A stretch of 64,000 nucleotides of DNA from Azolla caroliniana (taxonomy: Eukaryota; Polypodiophyta): contig JBHGNT010000007.1 in assembly GCA_043228905.1 (NCBI GenBank), positions 10,230,001-10,294,000 on the forward strand. Reading direction: 5' to 3'. Position numbers and translations under genes: made by a program. The notes beneath the pieces were generated by a model, which was given only the letters and a program-made list of their open reading frames with translations, had not been told where the DNA came from and ran no database searches. Positions within the stretch are counted from its first letter, which is position 1; every line of letters begins with the position of its first letter. This document shows, one piece after another, positions 22,201 through 35,489 of this stretch.

Positions 22201-23475
22201 GAACCATACGTATCATACTCGCATTCGCATTCGCGTTTGATTCAATAAAACGTGAATGGTAAATCAACTAAACGTTGGATTGGTTTGTCACGTTTGATTG
22301 GATTAACTATGGTCTATATTATGGGCTAAATTTGCAATGTAAACAAATGAAAAAAAGAAAAAAAAAAAAAAAAAAAAAAAAAAGGAGCACGTATTTTTCC
22401 CCTTTCAAACGTGTACGTTTTCAAACGTTTGAATGCCTCCACGAACACGAATATTACGTTCTATGGATCATATAGATATATAATGTATCATATATCATGT
22501 ATCATGTATGAAATGAAATCCCCGTGGGAGAGAGAATACATATGTGGAAGTGCGCACTCGTGAGTGAGTGAGCGTCTCTCGTCTTTCTCTCATGAAATGC
22601 GCAAATAGAACTCTCTTGTCGGGCCGATTCCCAAACACGTCATAACACAACCAAATATAAACTTCGACTTGTTGCGATCCAACAAACAAACCCTTTGGGG
22701 CACGATAAACAGTTGACAATCAATGAATGCTTCGTCGGGATGCCTATGTTAGCTTCTTCTTTAACCCCCCCCCCCCCCCCAGCATTGCATTGCATTGGTT
22801 TTTATCTTATGGAAGTCAACGATTTCTTGATACCTTATCATCCGAAACATTTGATTTTGATATGTTCCATTCCTTTTTCGTCGGTGTCGGAAATGGCCCC
22901 CCCTCCCATGGGATCAAGCCATCCATTGGCTTTGGTTACTACAGGAAGCTTTGCTAGTATTAGCTTGCAAGTAATTACTCTCTAACTACTTGAGATGACC
23001 CACACCTCATAGAGATTCAATTGTAGTACGAATTAAGTTATGGTTTGGCATACCCTAAATTCAAGATGTAAGGGGTTCAAATTTCTCCATTTCTGATACA
23101 AGCATTGACATATATGTTCATACATGCACTTTGAAAGTTCTCCATTTTTCATCATTGTCAAATGGATTTAAAACAAAAAAAGGTGTTTCATTGGGTAAAT
23201 ATTGATCACCCCATTCAAGTACATTGATAATGATCATCGAGGCGTACAATATAAACCATTTTATCTAACAGTGGCCAATGATTATTAACATAAACTTCTC
23301 CAGCATAAGGGTTGGCCTCTAGGTCGTATTTGATGATATTTCTAGGGTCGGGAAGTTGGAGATCATATAATTTAATCGATCAAAATCCGATATGAAGTCA
23401 ACAAGGATGTTTAACATTAAATATCAACGCTTTGACAGATTGCATATCAACATTTGAATAAATGATCAACAAATA

Positions 23476-23635
23476 AACTCAATTGTCGGTTTAAAAAACA
23501 TTAACAATTCAAGAGTTTGCACAAGCACTCTTCAAACGGGGATTGTGGTTGTGGAAAACTTCAAACTCAATTGTCGGTTTAAAAAACATTAACAATTCAA
23601 GAGTTTGCACAAAGCACTCTTCAAAATCAAATCCT
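23476..23635. repeat. 88-bp tandem duplication
   Basis: AACTCAATTGTCGGTTTAAA and the following 40 bases recur exactly one period (88) later. The second copy is incomplete. Confidence 0.85.
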
Positions 23636-26112
23636 TACAATGTTTACAGGAATTTTTAATCCAATTGACACACGAATTCAAGAATTCTTCAAAATCGAAG
23701 CCTTACAACATTTACGGGATTTTAAAATACAATTGAGTTCACATAAAGTTGGTAGATTTAGGAACAGAGAGTTTGATATGTCACCACAACTATATTTATG
23801 TTTAAAACAAAAACCTATTCAAGACATTCTCCCATGAGAGTTTTGAAGGTTTACTCCCTCTTAAACCATGAATTGTTAATAGCTCACCAACACCACCACC
23901 AAAAAGGGCCGAGTGAGGTGAAGTTAAGGCATCGTGGACATGGTGTATGTAGTAGCTCAGAGAGTTTTTTTGCTCTCAATTAAGAAAGGTGTGCTCATAT
24001 TATTGAATAGAAACAACAAGTTTTACTATTCGACTATTTTACCCCTTCCAAACCTTTATATTTATGATGTAAGGCATAATAAACCTTTCTTTTTATATGT
24101 GCACCATGTATGTGTATCTTTACTTAGTGGACAACGAACACAAGTCTGACACTTTGATTGCATGAAAGAACAAATAGTTATAGATGTCTGAGATTCTATC
24201 TTTTTGTAGCTATGGGACCTTCAGTACACCATCTTGCCCTTTTGGCAAAAACATGCCAATCAATGAGATTTTTGACATACAACTTCTTGCCCTTTCGGCA
24301 AAAACATGCCAATCTATTAGAAGAACTTGAGCTTATTAGCATAATACCTTAGAATCTCACCCGCCTAGCATTTACATGGTTTATTTTGTATTAGTGTGTG
24401 AAGTTTTTACTTCAAAATGGATCATGTGAATGGAGGAGATTAATGATGCACAACGAGCACATATCTAGTTCACCGGTAATAGTATCTTAAAATCACACTA
24501 AGCACCATTGTTGAGAAAGACCAGCTTAGGTTGATTTATCATCCAAGTCGTGTTCTATGCACGATAAAAAGAGTTGGATAAGAATAAATTGGTCAAACCT
24601 CACCTTTCCTTGATTGATGTAAGAAGAAGCTGTCATTGTCCTAGTTTCAGATTCGAAAACTATGTCCAACTCTTTATACTCTGTAACCCAACATCAATGT
24701 AACATGTAACGGTTCCATGTTTTTAGAATTAATCGAAGCCACATAGCTCCATATGAGGCCTGGCTCTTGTACATATGATACCTCCTGTATTTCTTCCTAA
24801 CTAATGGGCAACGATTTTTTTTGGGAAAAAAATGTAACAAGTAACGGCTCTTTCAAAACATAATTTAGCATTTACACATTGTGAATGGCAAATGTGGGTT
24901 GAAATTGATGGAGTTACTCTCGAATAATATATATGTAAACACAGTAATTTAAAAATGTACTCTATGAGAATATTTGCCTTTATAGATTCGATTTTTTAGA
25001 CTGTCTCTAGGTGTCCAATTACATATGGAAAATTTCTTCCGTATCAAGTCATGTGAAGCAGTTGTGCCTACCACATGTACATAGTCTTTTTTATTTATTT
25101 TTAACCAAAAAAAAACATAGCCGTATTCATATCTTCAAGGCAAAACAACAAAGAGGCCACATTGTCGATTGCAATTATGAATCATCTAGCTTTCATGTTT
25201 GTGAAAAGTAGACTACTACACGATAGAGACAAGTGATCAAATTCCAAATGGTTTGCTTATGAGGTCCATTTAATTTTATTCTCTTATTGATGTAATTCAC
25301 GAGAAGAAAGATAGGATACCAATATGACATTGTGCGAAAGGTGAGGTGTCACAAATACATGATGTGCCTAAGGGATAAATTTAAGACAATATGTTGCTTG
25401 ATAATGAATGTGACAATGATGTTTATATATTATTTTTGGGGTTTTGTGGTCTTGATATTTCGTGTATGTCATTGAGTTTACATAACCTCTTATACGAGGG
25501 TAATTACCCCTTGCTCATATTAGAGTTAATACCAATTCTACCACCGCTAATTCTTGAAAGATCAAGTCTATGTTAACCCAAATCTCTTTCACACAACTTG
25601 TCGGGCCAACGTACTATATTGTACTTTATGCCCCTTGATATCTGCATGCTTAGAATATATAGGTATTTTTAAATATCCCTCGCATCATCAATTCTATCCT
25701 AGTCTCTATGTTGTCTATGTCGTAATTGTTTACAAATTACACACCTCTTTGTCTATCTACTTCACAAATTTAGGAATACGATGAACTTAGACATTATATC
25801 TTGACACTATATTTTGTATCATAATTTGATGTTCATTTCATACTTCTTTACCAAAGTCTCCACATCTCTCATTCAATAAAAAAATTACCGCTCTCTACAA
25901 CCAAAATTTACACATCATTTTCTCGAGGTACCAAATTTAAAATTTGAACATTGATATTGTATCTTGAACATGCCTTTTTTTGTTGGATCATAAATTTGGC
26001 ATTGTGCTCTTAAGTTTTTACACAACTTTTATAGAAATCTAAACAATTTTCTTGAGGTAAATTTGAATGCAAGCTTACTGGATAATTTCTTTCATTGTCA
26101 ACGTTTACGGTT

Positions 26113-26192
26113 ATGATTGACAAACACACTCTTTGGTGATGGTATCGGGTACATGATTGACAAACACACCCTTTGGTGATGGTATTGGGTAC
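26113..26192. repeat. 40-bp tandem duplication
   Basis: ATGATTGACAAACACAC...GGTATCGGGTAC occurs twice head to tail with two mismatches. Confidence 0.9.
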
Positions 26193-29100
26193 ACTCCTCC
26201 CCATGAGCAAAACTTCTCCAAGATCTTCCCCAATGCCCATTGTTCATGACACATGTAGTAAATTTGTGTTCTTCACATTTCTCAAAAAGACTACTCCTTC
26301 ACATTGTTATCAAAAGTACCCCAACTTGTTGGAACCATTGTTTCCTTTGAATTGAGTCCTTTGAACAAGAAGTAGGTTGTGCTATGTAACTAGGGTTTCA
26401 TTTTACGTACTCATGGTTTAGATTGAATGTATACAGAAGTACAATATATATGTTACAAGAGGCATTTACTAAAGTAGTAGTGCTTTTCACAAAAACTCCA
26501 AAATACCCCTCATGTGGAGTTTCTCCAAATAGCAAATAATAGGGAGGGATATCTTGGTAGATAAATTCCCTTTACACACACGCACACACACACAAATAGA
26601 TAGGTTAAATTAGACCATTTTGACTTTTTAATATGTGCCAAGTCAGGTGAGAACATATTCCTTTAACACACATCCATCCTGACACAAAAAAAGAGTCGTT
26701 GCCATTTGCAAAGCATTTCAAAAAAATCCAATTCCACAATGTCATCATAATCACTTTTCCACCCACCCCTATTAGCACAAGTGTTTGTCTTCTTCTTGCT
26801 TCGTGTTGTAGTCATACTTCACATTCTGATGCACGTTTTTTCACTTGCGGTTAGATTGATTATTCACATTCTCATTGTATCAGTGGAAACATGCACTTGT
26901 TCTTGCATGAAGATCTATCTTTCGTTTCTCCCCAAAGCTATGTTTATGTACCTTAGTGCATTTGTGTTTTGTTGAGGTTCTAAGCATCCTTGTTTTCTCA
27001 TCTTTCCTTGCATTGGAATTTGTCGCTCTTTTATATCATATATTGTTGGCAAGTGACATAATTTGTCTCTGCCATACCTATATTGCCTTCACACGCATTC
27101 TATCTCCTCCCTTGACAATCAACATAAAAGGGGCACACGTTCTACTCTCTCTTTGAGGGTGCATGCTCCACACAAAATGTTGAGGTCACTTGTATATAGA
27201 GAAGAAAAAGGCGTTGCTTTCTCCACTTGACGTGGATTGATACTTTGAAAGGCGATAGTTCCAATTGGTTAAATACATATTCTTTATGTCCTTGTCGTGA
27301 CTTGTGATCCTCTAAATCAAATTTGAATAAACGAAGTGCCACATAGCTTCTTAAATTTAGCTTGACACATAGGACAAAAACGAATAACTTTACTAAATAA
27401 AATAATGTGTACCATCCAACCATATTAGTAAACAATGTTTCCTTTTAGGTTTCTTTGAATTTCACCTCATTTGTCCTTTAATCATGTCTTTGAATTTTGT
27501 TTTGAGTAGGAAATTGGAATTCATCTTATGATTTTAATTTTTAGTTATGTACCATACATAGCTTTTATTGGTTGTTGAAAGAGGTGTGAGATTGTCAATA
27601 CATATATAAGTGAAGTCAATTTCTTCTAACTTGCCTTAATGAGCTAAATCTTTGTGACGTATCAAGATCAATTGCCCTTCTCCATTCAAGGTTTGCTTCA
27701 CATACATCCAACAAGAACTATCCATTTTCATAAAAAAGCAAATTACTAAAAGCTTGGATTAAGGTGAAATGTGTTGTGATTAAGGTAGGAACTATCGATT
27801 GAGGGACACATTTTGTCAACAAAGACTTTGATTAAAGCGAAAAGGTGGAGTGAGGGATTAAGAAGTCTTCAAATAAAACATGTCATTAAGTTTGCCTCCT
27901 AATGAATTAGATCACATGATTAGGTTACACGATAATCTAGTTATGGCACTTTATTTAGGTTGCCTTAAATAAAAAAACAAATCTCACTTTAAAGCTCCTA
28001 TACATCACCTTCACCTTTTCCCTCTTATTATAGTTGTTTTCTCTCTAGGGATTGACCGCGGGTGGTTTTCATATTATGAAAAATACCGGTGGGAATAATC
28101 GAGATTACCCCACATACTCAAAGTATGAATGGTATTTTCCCTTGTTTTAATGCTCATGCCACGCTTTTTGTTTGCCAAAACTATGGAAATGGATGTGGCA
28201 TTTCATAATAATGTTTTGTTAGAAAGAATTCTATGAATATGCATTTCTGCCCCAACCAAATGAAATGACCTACCCCTTGACAAATTATTAAATGGTAGAA
28301 ATCTAAACATGTCAATATTTGAGCCTAACCCCTTGGTTCAAATCGTTATGTTTTTCTTTGACTAAATTGACATGAAAGGCACACCAAATGTTAAGAACAT
28401 ATTTATTTAGGAGATTGGTGTGCCCACTTCATATGGACCCAATGCTCTATTGAATCCGTGTGCTAAGCATTCCACATGCTTAAAGAAAAGAGAAAGATGA
28501 ATGGCCTTCTACCCTACCCAATGTACTCCAATAAGAATAATCATGGGCATGAATGAAACATGGTCAAAGATAGACATTTCAATGCATGATTCAATTCACG
28601 CATAAATTAGGAAATTGTCATATTCAAATGCCATGTGATTGAAAATAACATGTTATGTAAAGTAGCATAGGGGTGAAGTTCTATCATAAATTTATTAATG
28701 AGTTGGTCTTGCTACCTTGGTTGTTCTATCGAGGAAATGTCTCCTTGACCCACTCGAATAACACATGTGAACATAGATAAATATTCATACTTGTGGTATA
28801 CTCAAAGGGCGCTTGAACCAACAACCCAAACGTTATGTATCAAGCACAAACTCTTACCATTAGACATTCATGTGAAGGATTTTAAACCATGGAGACAAAG
28901 ATTGGTGAATCGGAAATTTACATTCTTTTGTGCCAGTGAGATTGTCAGAGCATTAGAGCAAATATGATCTCACATTCTCTTGTTCTTTGCATTGCTTATG
29001 TTCTCAATCTTTCACCCAGAACAAACTAATTGAGTTTTCTCTTGTTTATTGGAAGTAGAAGTTAAATAAGTTGTGGGTTATATATGTGGAATATCTTTTA

Positions 29101-29460
29101 ATGAGATTTGCTCCCTTTGTTTTAGGAGAGTATGGTAATACAATCTCAATGAGATGTGGGGCCTTACATCCAACGTTTGTTGAACTTCACAAAAAGCTAT
29201 TCAAAGGCAACAAAAATGATTTACTCTTCAAATATGTTGGTAATGTCTCATTCTATGCTTGATTGTTGTTTGACAGTTTACATGTGCACAAGTATTGAAT
29301 CTACTAACAAGTGTTAACACTAATGGATCAAGTGCCAAGAAGATCATTATGTGGTTCTAAATGTTAAAACATAAGACATTCCAATTGTTACTTTTTAGGA
29401 TTAGAGAATTTATAATCTTCATATATACCATATTATTATGACTCTCTAACACACATGCAA

Positions 29461-29520
29461 GCAGTGAGTAGTGAGCAGTGAGCAGTGAGCTGTGAGCAAT
29501 GAGCTGTGAGCAATGAATGA
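29461..29520. repeat. 7-bp degenerate repeat
   Basis: A run of GAGCAGT/GAGCTGT/GAGCAAT units. Confidence 0.8.
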
Positions 29521-30205
29521 GCAGAAGATGGAAATCTCAACACATAAGCGATTGGCGAATGTTATAGTGAGCAATGAGCAAAAGAGGGAAAAGAGTTGGG
29601 CAAGGGAATTTTAAAAACTGATTTTTTTACAATTTTTTTGAAACTACATAAATAGTTGATTCAAAAAATATGAATTGGCTAGATTTTGGTGTTTTGGAAA
29701 TTCTAGCCAGAATCACTTCTGTTTCTCCCCCGCATTGGCCGACACACTTACATAAATCCAACACTGGTTATGAGAACATCATATTGGCCATTGTTATTTA
29801 TTACACTATATTCTATGGTAGTGCCTTTGATCTTGAAATATGTAGCCTCTATACATAAATCCATCTAATTTCTAATTTCTTTGAAAATCATATGACATGC
29901 TTTCATCGTATGGTATGTGGTATTTCTTCCCGTTCTATCATTATCCTTTTACTCAATTGTTTTATGCGCCTCGAATAATATACTTTATCTCATGCACACG
30001 AGAGAAGGTGCTACATGGTTTCTAAGTTATATAGAGTTGTTTAAAGAGTTTCGAATATGGATTTAATGAGCCCAATTCAAAATAGGGAGTCACCTCATGA
30101 TCTCTTCATATGAATATAAAAAATTTTGTCTAGAATTATGATAATTAGGTGTAAAGAAATAGAGAGTGTAGATGATCTTGTGCAACGGAAGGAATTGTGT
30201 GTGTG

Positions 30206-30207
30206 TG

Positions 30208-30268
<61 letters not shown>
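30206..30268. repeat. (GT)n-(GA)n microsatellite at the L-A 3' end
   Basis: A short GT run (30,196-30,210) is followed by pure GA (30,212-30,268). In L-A orientation the element ends ...ATAATATAA and then (TC)n. Confidence 0.95.
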
Positions 30269-30272
<4 letters not shown>

Positions 30273-33149
30273 ATTATCGTCTTCGGAGGTAAAATATGAC
30301 CTATGAGACCAAAAAATATTACATTTCACGTGATACGTGTGAAAGTGAGTAATGACTCTCGATGTTCAAGAACTTTACCAATGAATGTTGCAATCGAGAG
30401 TGCACATTGTGGTTGTGAGAGGAATTCATGCAAAGATTGGGCTCGGTCGAAGAGATGTGGAAAGCATGGTCGAATATGATCAAAGGCAGAGCATTGTATC
30501 AAAGTGTGATACTTAGACTCACGAACTTGTTTAGGGAAAAGTGTGCATAGCCAACCACTCTCATCACTTGTGCCCCAACGCCCTGTTTCACATCGCAATG
30601 CATGTGAGGTAAGTCGCATGGAAGCAATGGTTCGAATGGCAGATAACGGTATGGGCTCTAACATGTATCGATGTGTACGATTTCCCCGTTCCTCAAAGAA
30701 TATGGTTTTGTAGTTAGGTGCAACATGTGTAGTATAATGTGTGAAGCGTGAGCCTCCACATTTGTCCCATGTCATGATACATTGGCGTTGCAAGAAGGCA
30801 TCATTTACAGTGGAATCTAATGATGCATCATGAATCAAGTGTCTCGCATCCCATCTGCCAAACCATTTTTCTATATCTTGCATCCAACTTGAACACAAAA
30901 TTTTGCTTTTATGCGTCTTTTGGATCTTTTTGCTTGCTTCCCACACAATTCTAGGAAGTCGATGTGAGGGACTTTTTTGAACCTTAAGCATGTATTCAAC
31001 AACCCTTTCCATGGCCATGATCTCAATGGGAAGTGATCCCGTCTCAAGGAGGAGGAGGGTGTAGGGTGTTTGTTTCTTAATTTGTAGAAACTTTGTAAGA
31101 AAATGTTTTTGGACATTTTCAAACTCTTTCCAAATAGATTTAGGGATGCTACCGCCCCATACTTCCACCCCATAGAGATGAACTGGTGTCACCAAAGTGT
31201 CGAAAAGATATTTCTTGAGGACCCAACGCTTAATATCTCCAAGGTTGCATGTGTTCTCAAATGCATAGCACATTCATTCCATCTATGAATTGAAGGAACT
31301 TCAAGGCCAAGATATTTGAAGCTTTCCACATATTCGAGTGGCTCATTGTTGTACATAATGCATGGTTTATCTCTTTTTTGGCTCTTCACAAGCATAATAT
31401 TTGTTTTAGAGCTATTGACACTTAATTTAGTATGCATGCAAATTTTTTCCAATGCCTTCATAAGCTTTTGTGCATCTCTTAAAGTATTTGCAAAAAGCAC
31501 TACATCATCTGCATATAGCAAAAGCATAATCACAACATTCCCAATGGCAACTTCTTCAACACATTCTTCCTTTGCAAACTTGGTAACCATTTCTTCCAAT
31601 TCATCAATGCATAGAGCAAATAGTGTTGGTGAGAGTGGGCATCCTTGCTTAACACCAATAGTGCTTTTGAAAAAATCTGAAAGTTTATCTCTCATGCGCA
31701 CACAACAGATAACCTTCTCATAAATTCGGGAAATTGCAAGCATATATTCACCTGACAGCTCAAGTTCTTCCATTCACCTCCAAAGATGCTCACGAGGTAC
31801 CATATCAAAAGCTTTCTTGAAGTCTACAAAGCAACAATGTAAACCTTTACCTCTAAGGCGACTTTCCTCCATTAATACTCGAAGGGTGATAAGGTGATCA
31901 CTGGTGCTATGGTGTTTCCGAAAACCAGCTTGTCCATAAGCTCTCTTACCATTTTTTTCAGCCCATACACTTATCTTTGATTCCATTATACATCCAAATA
32001 GTTTTGCCATTAATGGGCCAACCATGATGGTTCGATAGTTGTTTACATTATTTATATCTCCACCTTATGTAAAGGTGGAGATATAAATAACGTAGTCCAA
32101 TCGTATGGCATACCATGTTGCAATGCATCATTAAACATATCGCTTATCCATATATGTGCTTCCTTTCTCGTCCATTTGAGCATTTCAGCCTTTATACATT
32201 GAAGATCGCTTGCCTTTCGAGAGGCCAATTTCTTAAGTCCTATGCATATATCTTCAATTGTAAAGAAGGGAGACATATGTGAAAGAGAACCATAACACAT
32301 CATCTTTCCGGCAAGAGATAACTCATATAAATTCGTACAATGCATAGACAAGTCGTGAAGAGTTAAGTCACCATAACTCTCAACACGTTTCCCCTTTAGA
32401 TTTCCCCAAAATTTAGCACATGCATGTGCTTTCTCTTGCGTTTGGATGAATTGTTGAGTAACTTCCCATATTCTTCTCTTTCTTTGAATAAGTCTTCTAT
32501 ACTCATGCAAATGCTTTTGGTAATTCTCTTTATCCTTAACTACATCCAAAACCATAAGGCACTTTCGAGCTTCACGACATTCTTTATCAAACCATTTTTT
32601 CCTAAGTTTCTTGGCACATTTCCATGATGTGCAGTTGGTCGAAAAACATCTGTTTGTACAAGAGAGAATAACATTCTTAAAAGCTTCCCATTTGCATTCT
32701 AGTGTGGCACCATGTTGTATCTTTGTCATTTGTAACATATCCTCAACCATCTTGGAATACATGGGTGCTCGCTTAAGGTTCATGCTCAAGTGCGGTTGTT
32801 TATTATCTTCAATAGCCTTCTCAAAATCAAACCTATGCATACATTTGAGATCAGTACATAAAGGCATATGATCGGATTCCGGTGTCCATTCACCAAGTGA
32901 GAATTTATGTATACGATCCAAAATACCTTCGGAAAGTAGCACATAGTCAACCACACTATTTCTGTTGTGTCTTCGACATGTAAAACCATTAGTGTTGGGC
33001 CATAAGGAAATACCATTTGCAATAAGCAATCCGGTACTATTGCACATTTGTAGGAGTAACTTCCCAAATTGGTCCGGATCTTTTTCATCACTAGAAGAGA
33101 GACTATACATTTGCATATCCTCTTGCATCCTTGAGATATGAGAGTTGAG

Positions 33150-33153
<4 letters not shown>
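30269..33153 (-). mobile_element. L-A: 5'-truncated non-L1-looking LINE between two (GA/TC)n tracts
   Basis: Its ORF2 differs from the other LINEs here: FKKAFDMVPREHLW, GVKQGCPLSPTLFALCIDEL and LLYADDVVLFANTLRDAQKL instead of the plant L1 motifs. The 5' end is cut inside the endonuclease domain, directly beside (GA)n at 33,154-33,192. The 3' UTR ends directly beside (GA)n at 30,212-30,268. It has few lesions for an element of this length: two one-base frameshifts and one TGA. A second copy of its 3' end is at the right edge of the window (63,858-64,000). The clade is inferred; CR1/RTE/Tx1-type groups should be compared. Confidence 0.75.
30326..33150 (-). pseudogene. L-A ORF2: endonuclease end, reverse transcriptase, C-terminal Cys/His domain
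   Basis: Frame 1 (33,150-32,073) has the endonuclease C-terminus (NSVVDYVLLSEGILDRIHKF, then ESDHMPLC with the catalytic His) and the linker to RT. A one-base loss near 32,072 moves to frame 2 (32,072-31,189), with GDINNVNNYRTIMVGPL, the motif A Asp in FKKAFDMV, one in-frame TGA after HLWR, GCPLSPTLF and YADD. A second shift near 31,270 leads to frame 3 (31,273-30,326), with LYGVEVWGG, RCETGRWG and ESKYHTLIQCSAFDHIR. The last resembles the Cys/His motif found at the end of many non-L1 LINE proteins. The protein would nick target DNA and copy its own RNA. Confidence 0.8.

Positions 33154-33192
<39 letters not shown>
33154..33192. repeat. (GA)n between L-A and L-B
   Basis: Pure GA over 39 bases. 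It borders the truncated 5' end of L-A (minus) on one side and the truncated 5' end of L-B (plus) on the other. Confidence 0.95.
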
Positions 33193-33195
<3 letters not shown>

Positions 33196-34939
33196 CTCTG
33201 AAACTGTTTCTTATTAGATCCCCGTGACAAGGATGTCCACTAATCCCATTGTTATTTGCTATTGCTACACATCCTTTGTTAGTAACGTTGTCAAATCTTG
33301 CGGCCAGTGGTGATATTGTGGGTTTGCATCTTCCTTTTGGTGGACAATTGGTGGCACTAACATTGGTTGATGATTCTTTTATGTTTTTACAAGCCTCAAA
33401 AGAAAACCTAAAAAGGATATGCAAGTTTGGGATCAATTTCCTTTGGCTTCAGGGTTGTATATAAATTGGAGGAAGTCTCGCCTTATTTCTTGTACCGAGA
33501 GTGATTTGGAATGTTTGGGATGGCAAGGGTCAGTGATTACACGAGGATCAATTTATCGACATTTGGGTTATCCATTGGGTGTTGATGTTACAAATGTTTA
33601 ATTATGACCCTTTTATGTACGACTCAAAGTGGTGCAATGTATCTTGATACCCATGTTATTATATTTTTTGCCTTTACTTCCTTGGACTAAGAAGGCATTA
33701 CAAAACATGTTACAAACTATTCGGTTCATGTTGTGGTCGAAGGGAGAAATGATGGGAGTTGCACAGATTTCATGGGACCATTTGGTTACTCCTAAAAGGT
33801 TAGGTGGTGCCGCAATATTGGATTTGGAAATGCATTTGATGGCTCGTAGATTGGCATTATTACGAGATATATGTCAACAAGATCAACCATGGATATCTAT
33901 GGTGCAATATTTTATTGAGCATGAAGGATTATTGCATGGGAAACCAAAGATTCAAGCATCATGGTGGTCACTACTCAATGAAAGTGTTCCTCTAAAGATT
34001 CGATATTCTGTATGTGGACAACATTCTGTAAGATTGTGGCAAGATGCATTATCTCTTTTTGAAAGGGGACCATCAAGTGATGGAGAATATTGTAATACAT
34101 TACAAAATGAATTGCATGTTTCTTCTCGAGTGTTGTTTTCGCATGGGAAAGACAAGTTGAGATCTCAATTCAATCGTTTATTTCGATTGGGGATTGTACA
34201 TTTGGAAGATGTGGTTGATAATGAACCTCAAAGGTTGTCGGATTTTGAAGATGCCAAGAGATGATTATGTATTCCCCCAAATTATGGATTTATTTGGGAA
34301 AAATTACAAGATATACTATTGTTGCAAGGATCTTTGCCATTGAAAACAAATTTTGCACCTTGGGTAGATTGGCGGTTACAAGATTGTACACGCTTGTTAC
34401 AGGTCACTACAAATATATTGCATCATCATGCGATGACATCATTATCTTGGCTATCTCCTAAAGCAGCGAAGTTGTGGAATGTATGTAAGTCAGATGCAAG
34501 GTGGTGGAAAATATTACAACGTGGTTGACATTCCCATCTACCATTTCGTGCAAAGGTATTCATATGGAGAGTCATGATTGGTGGGCTCCCATTAGGTTTG
34601 GCCTTAAAGAGACGAGGACTAGGGTCTGACACTTGTTTCTTTTGCATCGTTCCATTGGAGGATAGCACACATAGGTTCATTAAATGTCCTATAGTGTGTA
34701 CCATTTGGAAGTACTTATCGGACATTTGGCAAGTTTTAACCCGTTGTTGTTTGAGACCTCAACAATGGGTTTTTTCTCAATATGTTCTAAATGATTCAAA
34801 TGATGAGATGGAGATAGTGTTCCAATTTTTACGTTATTGGGGTCTACAACACAATTGGAATATGCATAATGGTTTCATGTTTGATAATAGACATGGGGTG
34901 AAAGCCTATATAAAGAAGCTGAAAGGTATTCTCATGTAG
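33193..34939 (+). pseudogene. L-B ORF2 C-terminal half
   Basis: Open frames 33,249-33,601, 33,629-34,264 and 34,574-34,939 are parts of one protein broken by a deletion at 33,600, a frameshift near 34,262 and a TGA near 34,527. The zf-RVT-like region keeps the CxxC...H...C spacing (CFFC, HRFIKC). It ends with LRYWGLQHNWNMHNGFMFD and a lysine-rich tail. Confidence 0.8.
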
Positions 34940-35066
34940 AATTTTTGGATGTTAGAGCATGTGGGGATCATTTCCTCAAATGCATATTCAGGTTTTTTAA
35001 TGGCATTACAAGACTTCCCTCACTAAGTGGATTTTACATACAATTAATATACTAGTGTGCTTTTAC

Positions 35067-35070
<4 letters not shown>
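33193..35070 (+). mobile_element. L-B: 5'-truncated L1-like LINE
   Basis: It starts in the middle of the RT (QGCPLIPLLFAI), beside (GA)n. The catalytic box reads TLVDDSFMFL. It continues through NWRKSRLISCTESDLECLGW and RHLGYPLGVDV, has a deletion of about 70 bases at 33,600, and goes on to LGGAAILDLEMHLMARRLAL and the zf-RVT-like end (FRAKVFIWRVMIGGLPLGLA, then CFFCIVPLEDSTHRFIKCPI). It ends in a short UTR and then (GA)n at 35,071. It is very similar to L-D at 50,638-51,600. Confidence 0.85.

Positions 35071-35129
<59 letters not shown>
35071..35129. repeat. (GA)n between L-B and L-C
   Basis: Pure GA over about 59 bases. It follows the L-B 3' UTR directly and precedes the L-C 5' UTR directly. 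Confidence 0.95.
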
Positions 35130-35133
<4 letters not shown>

Positions 35134-35489
35134 GAGGGGAAGAAGAAGCGAAATTGTTTTTATTGCTGCGCTCTCTATCGGTAACGGAATTGAGCATAAA
35201 TATATGCGTTGGAAAGCCCTCGATTAGAGCTTCGTAACAAGATATAATAAGTTAAATTTGGTGGTCTGTGCGAGAAGTAGCGATTAAAATAAGGTCGTGT
35301 GTTGTTGATATCCACATACTCAACACACATTGTGGGTCTTCTATTGTATTCATCATCTCCGACCTCTTTAATCGGGTGAGTTGTGGTTGTCTTTCTTGTT
35401 CATGGAAAATTGTTTTTATCTCGGATCACTATCACATCAAGAATAATGGATATAAACATGAATCCTCTCAGATTGTGGGGGACATCGAT

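Larger units (their letters stand above)
22201..30080. other. 7.9-kb AT-rich region with no recognisable gene
   Basis: No domain, family motif or consistent exon series was found on either strand. Landmarks are a poly(A) run at 22,354-22,383, a poly(C) run at 22,766-22,780, an 88-bp two-copy repeat at 23,476, a 40-bp two-copy repeat at 26,113, a CA-rich tract near 26,577 and a GAGCAGT-type 7-bp repeat at 29,461-29,520. Short open frames here are all below 100 codons and show no similarity. Confidence 0.6.

Noticed and set aside
21620-22267. Overlapping open frames of more than 200 codons on both strands
   Set aside because: They are translations of microsatellites (Leu-Ser, Arg-Glu, Val-Cys, Tyr-Met repeats) in an inverted repeat. 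No protein family or codon bias supports them.
22336-22383. Poly(A) end of a retrocopy
   Set aside because: No coding or LINE/SINE sequence precedes it on the plus strand and no target-site duplication was found. Treated as a simple repeat.
22766-22780. Poly(C) run as a functional G-quadruplex
   Set aside because: It is a single homopolymer with no gene nearby. It could also be a sequencing artefact.
27142-27435. Possible retroelement-derived 97-codon frame (minus)
   Set aside because: A few charged stretches recall gag proteins, but no motif could be confirmed and the flanks give no support.
30326-33230. Nested host gene on the minus strand (several long frames)
   Set aside because: The frames join into a single LINE ORF2 with endonuclease and YADD reverse transcriptase motifs.
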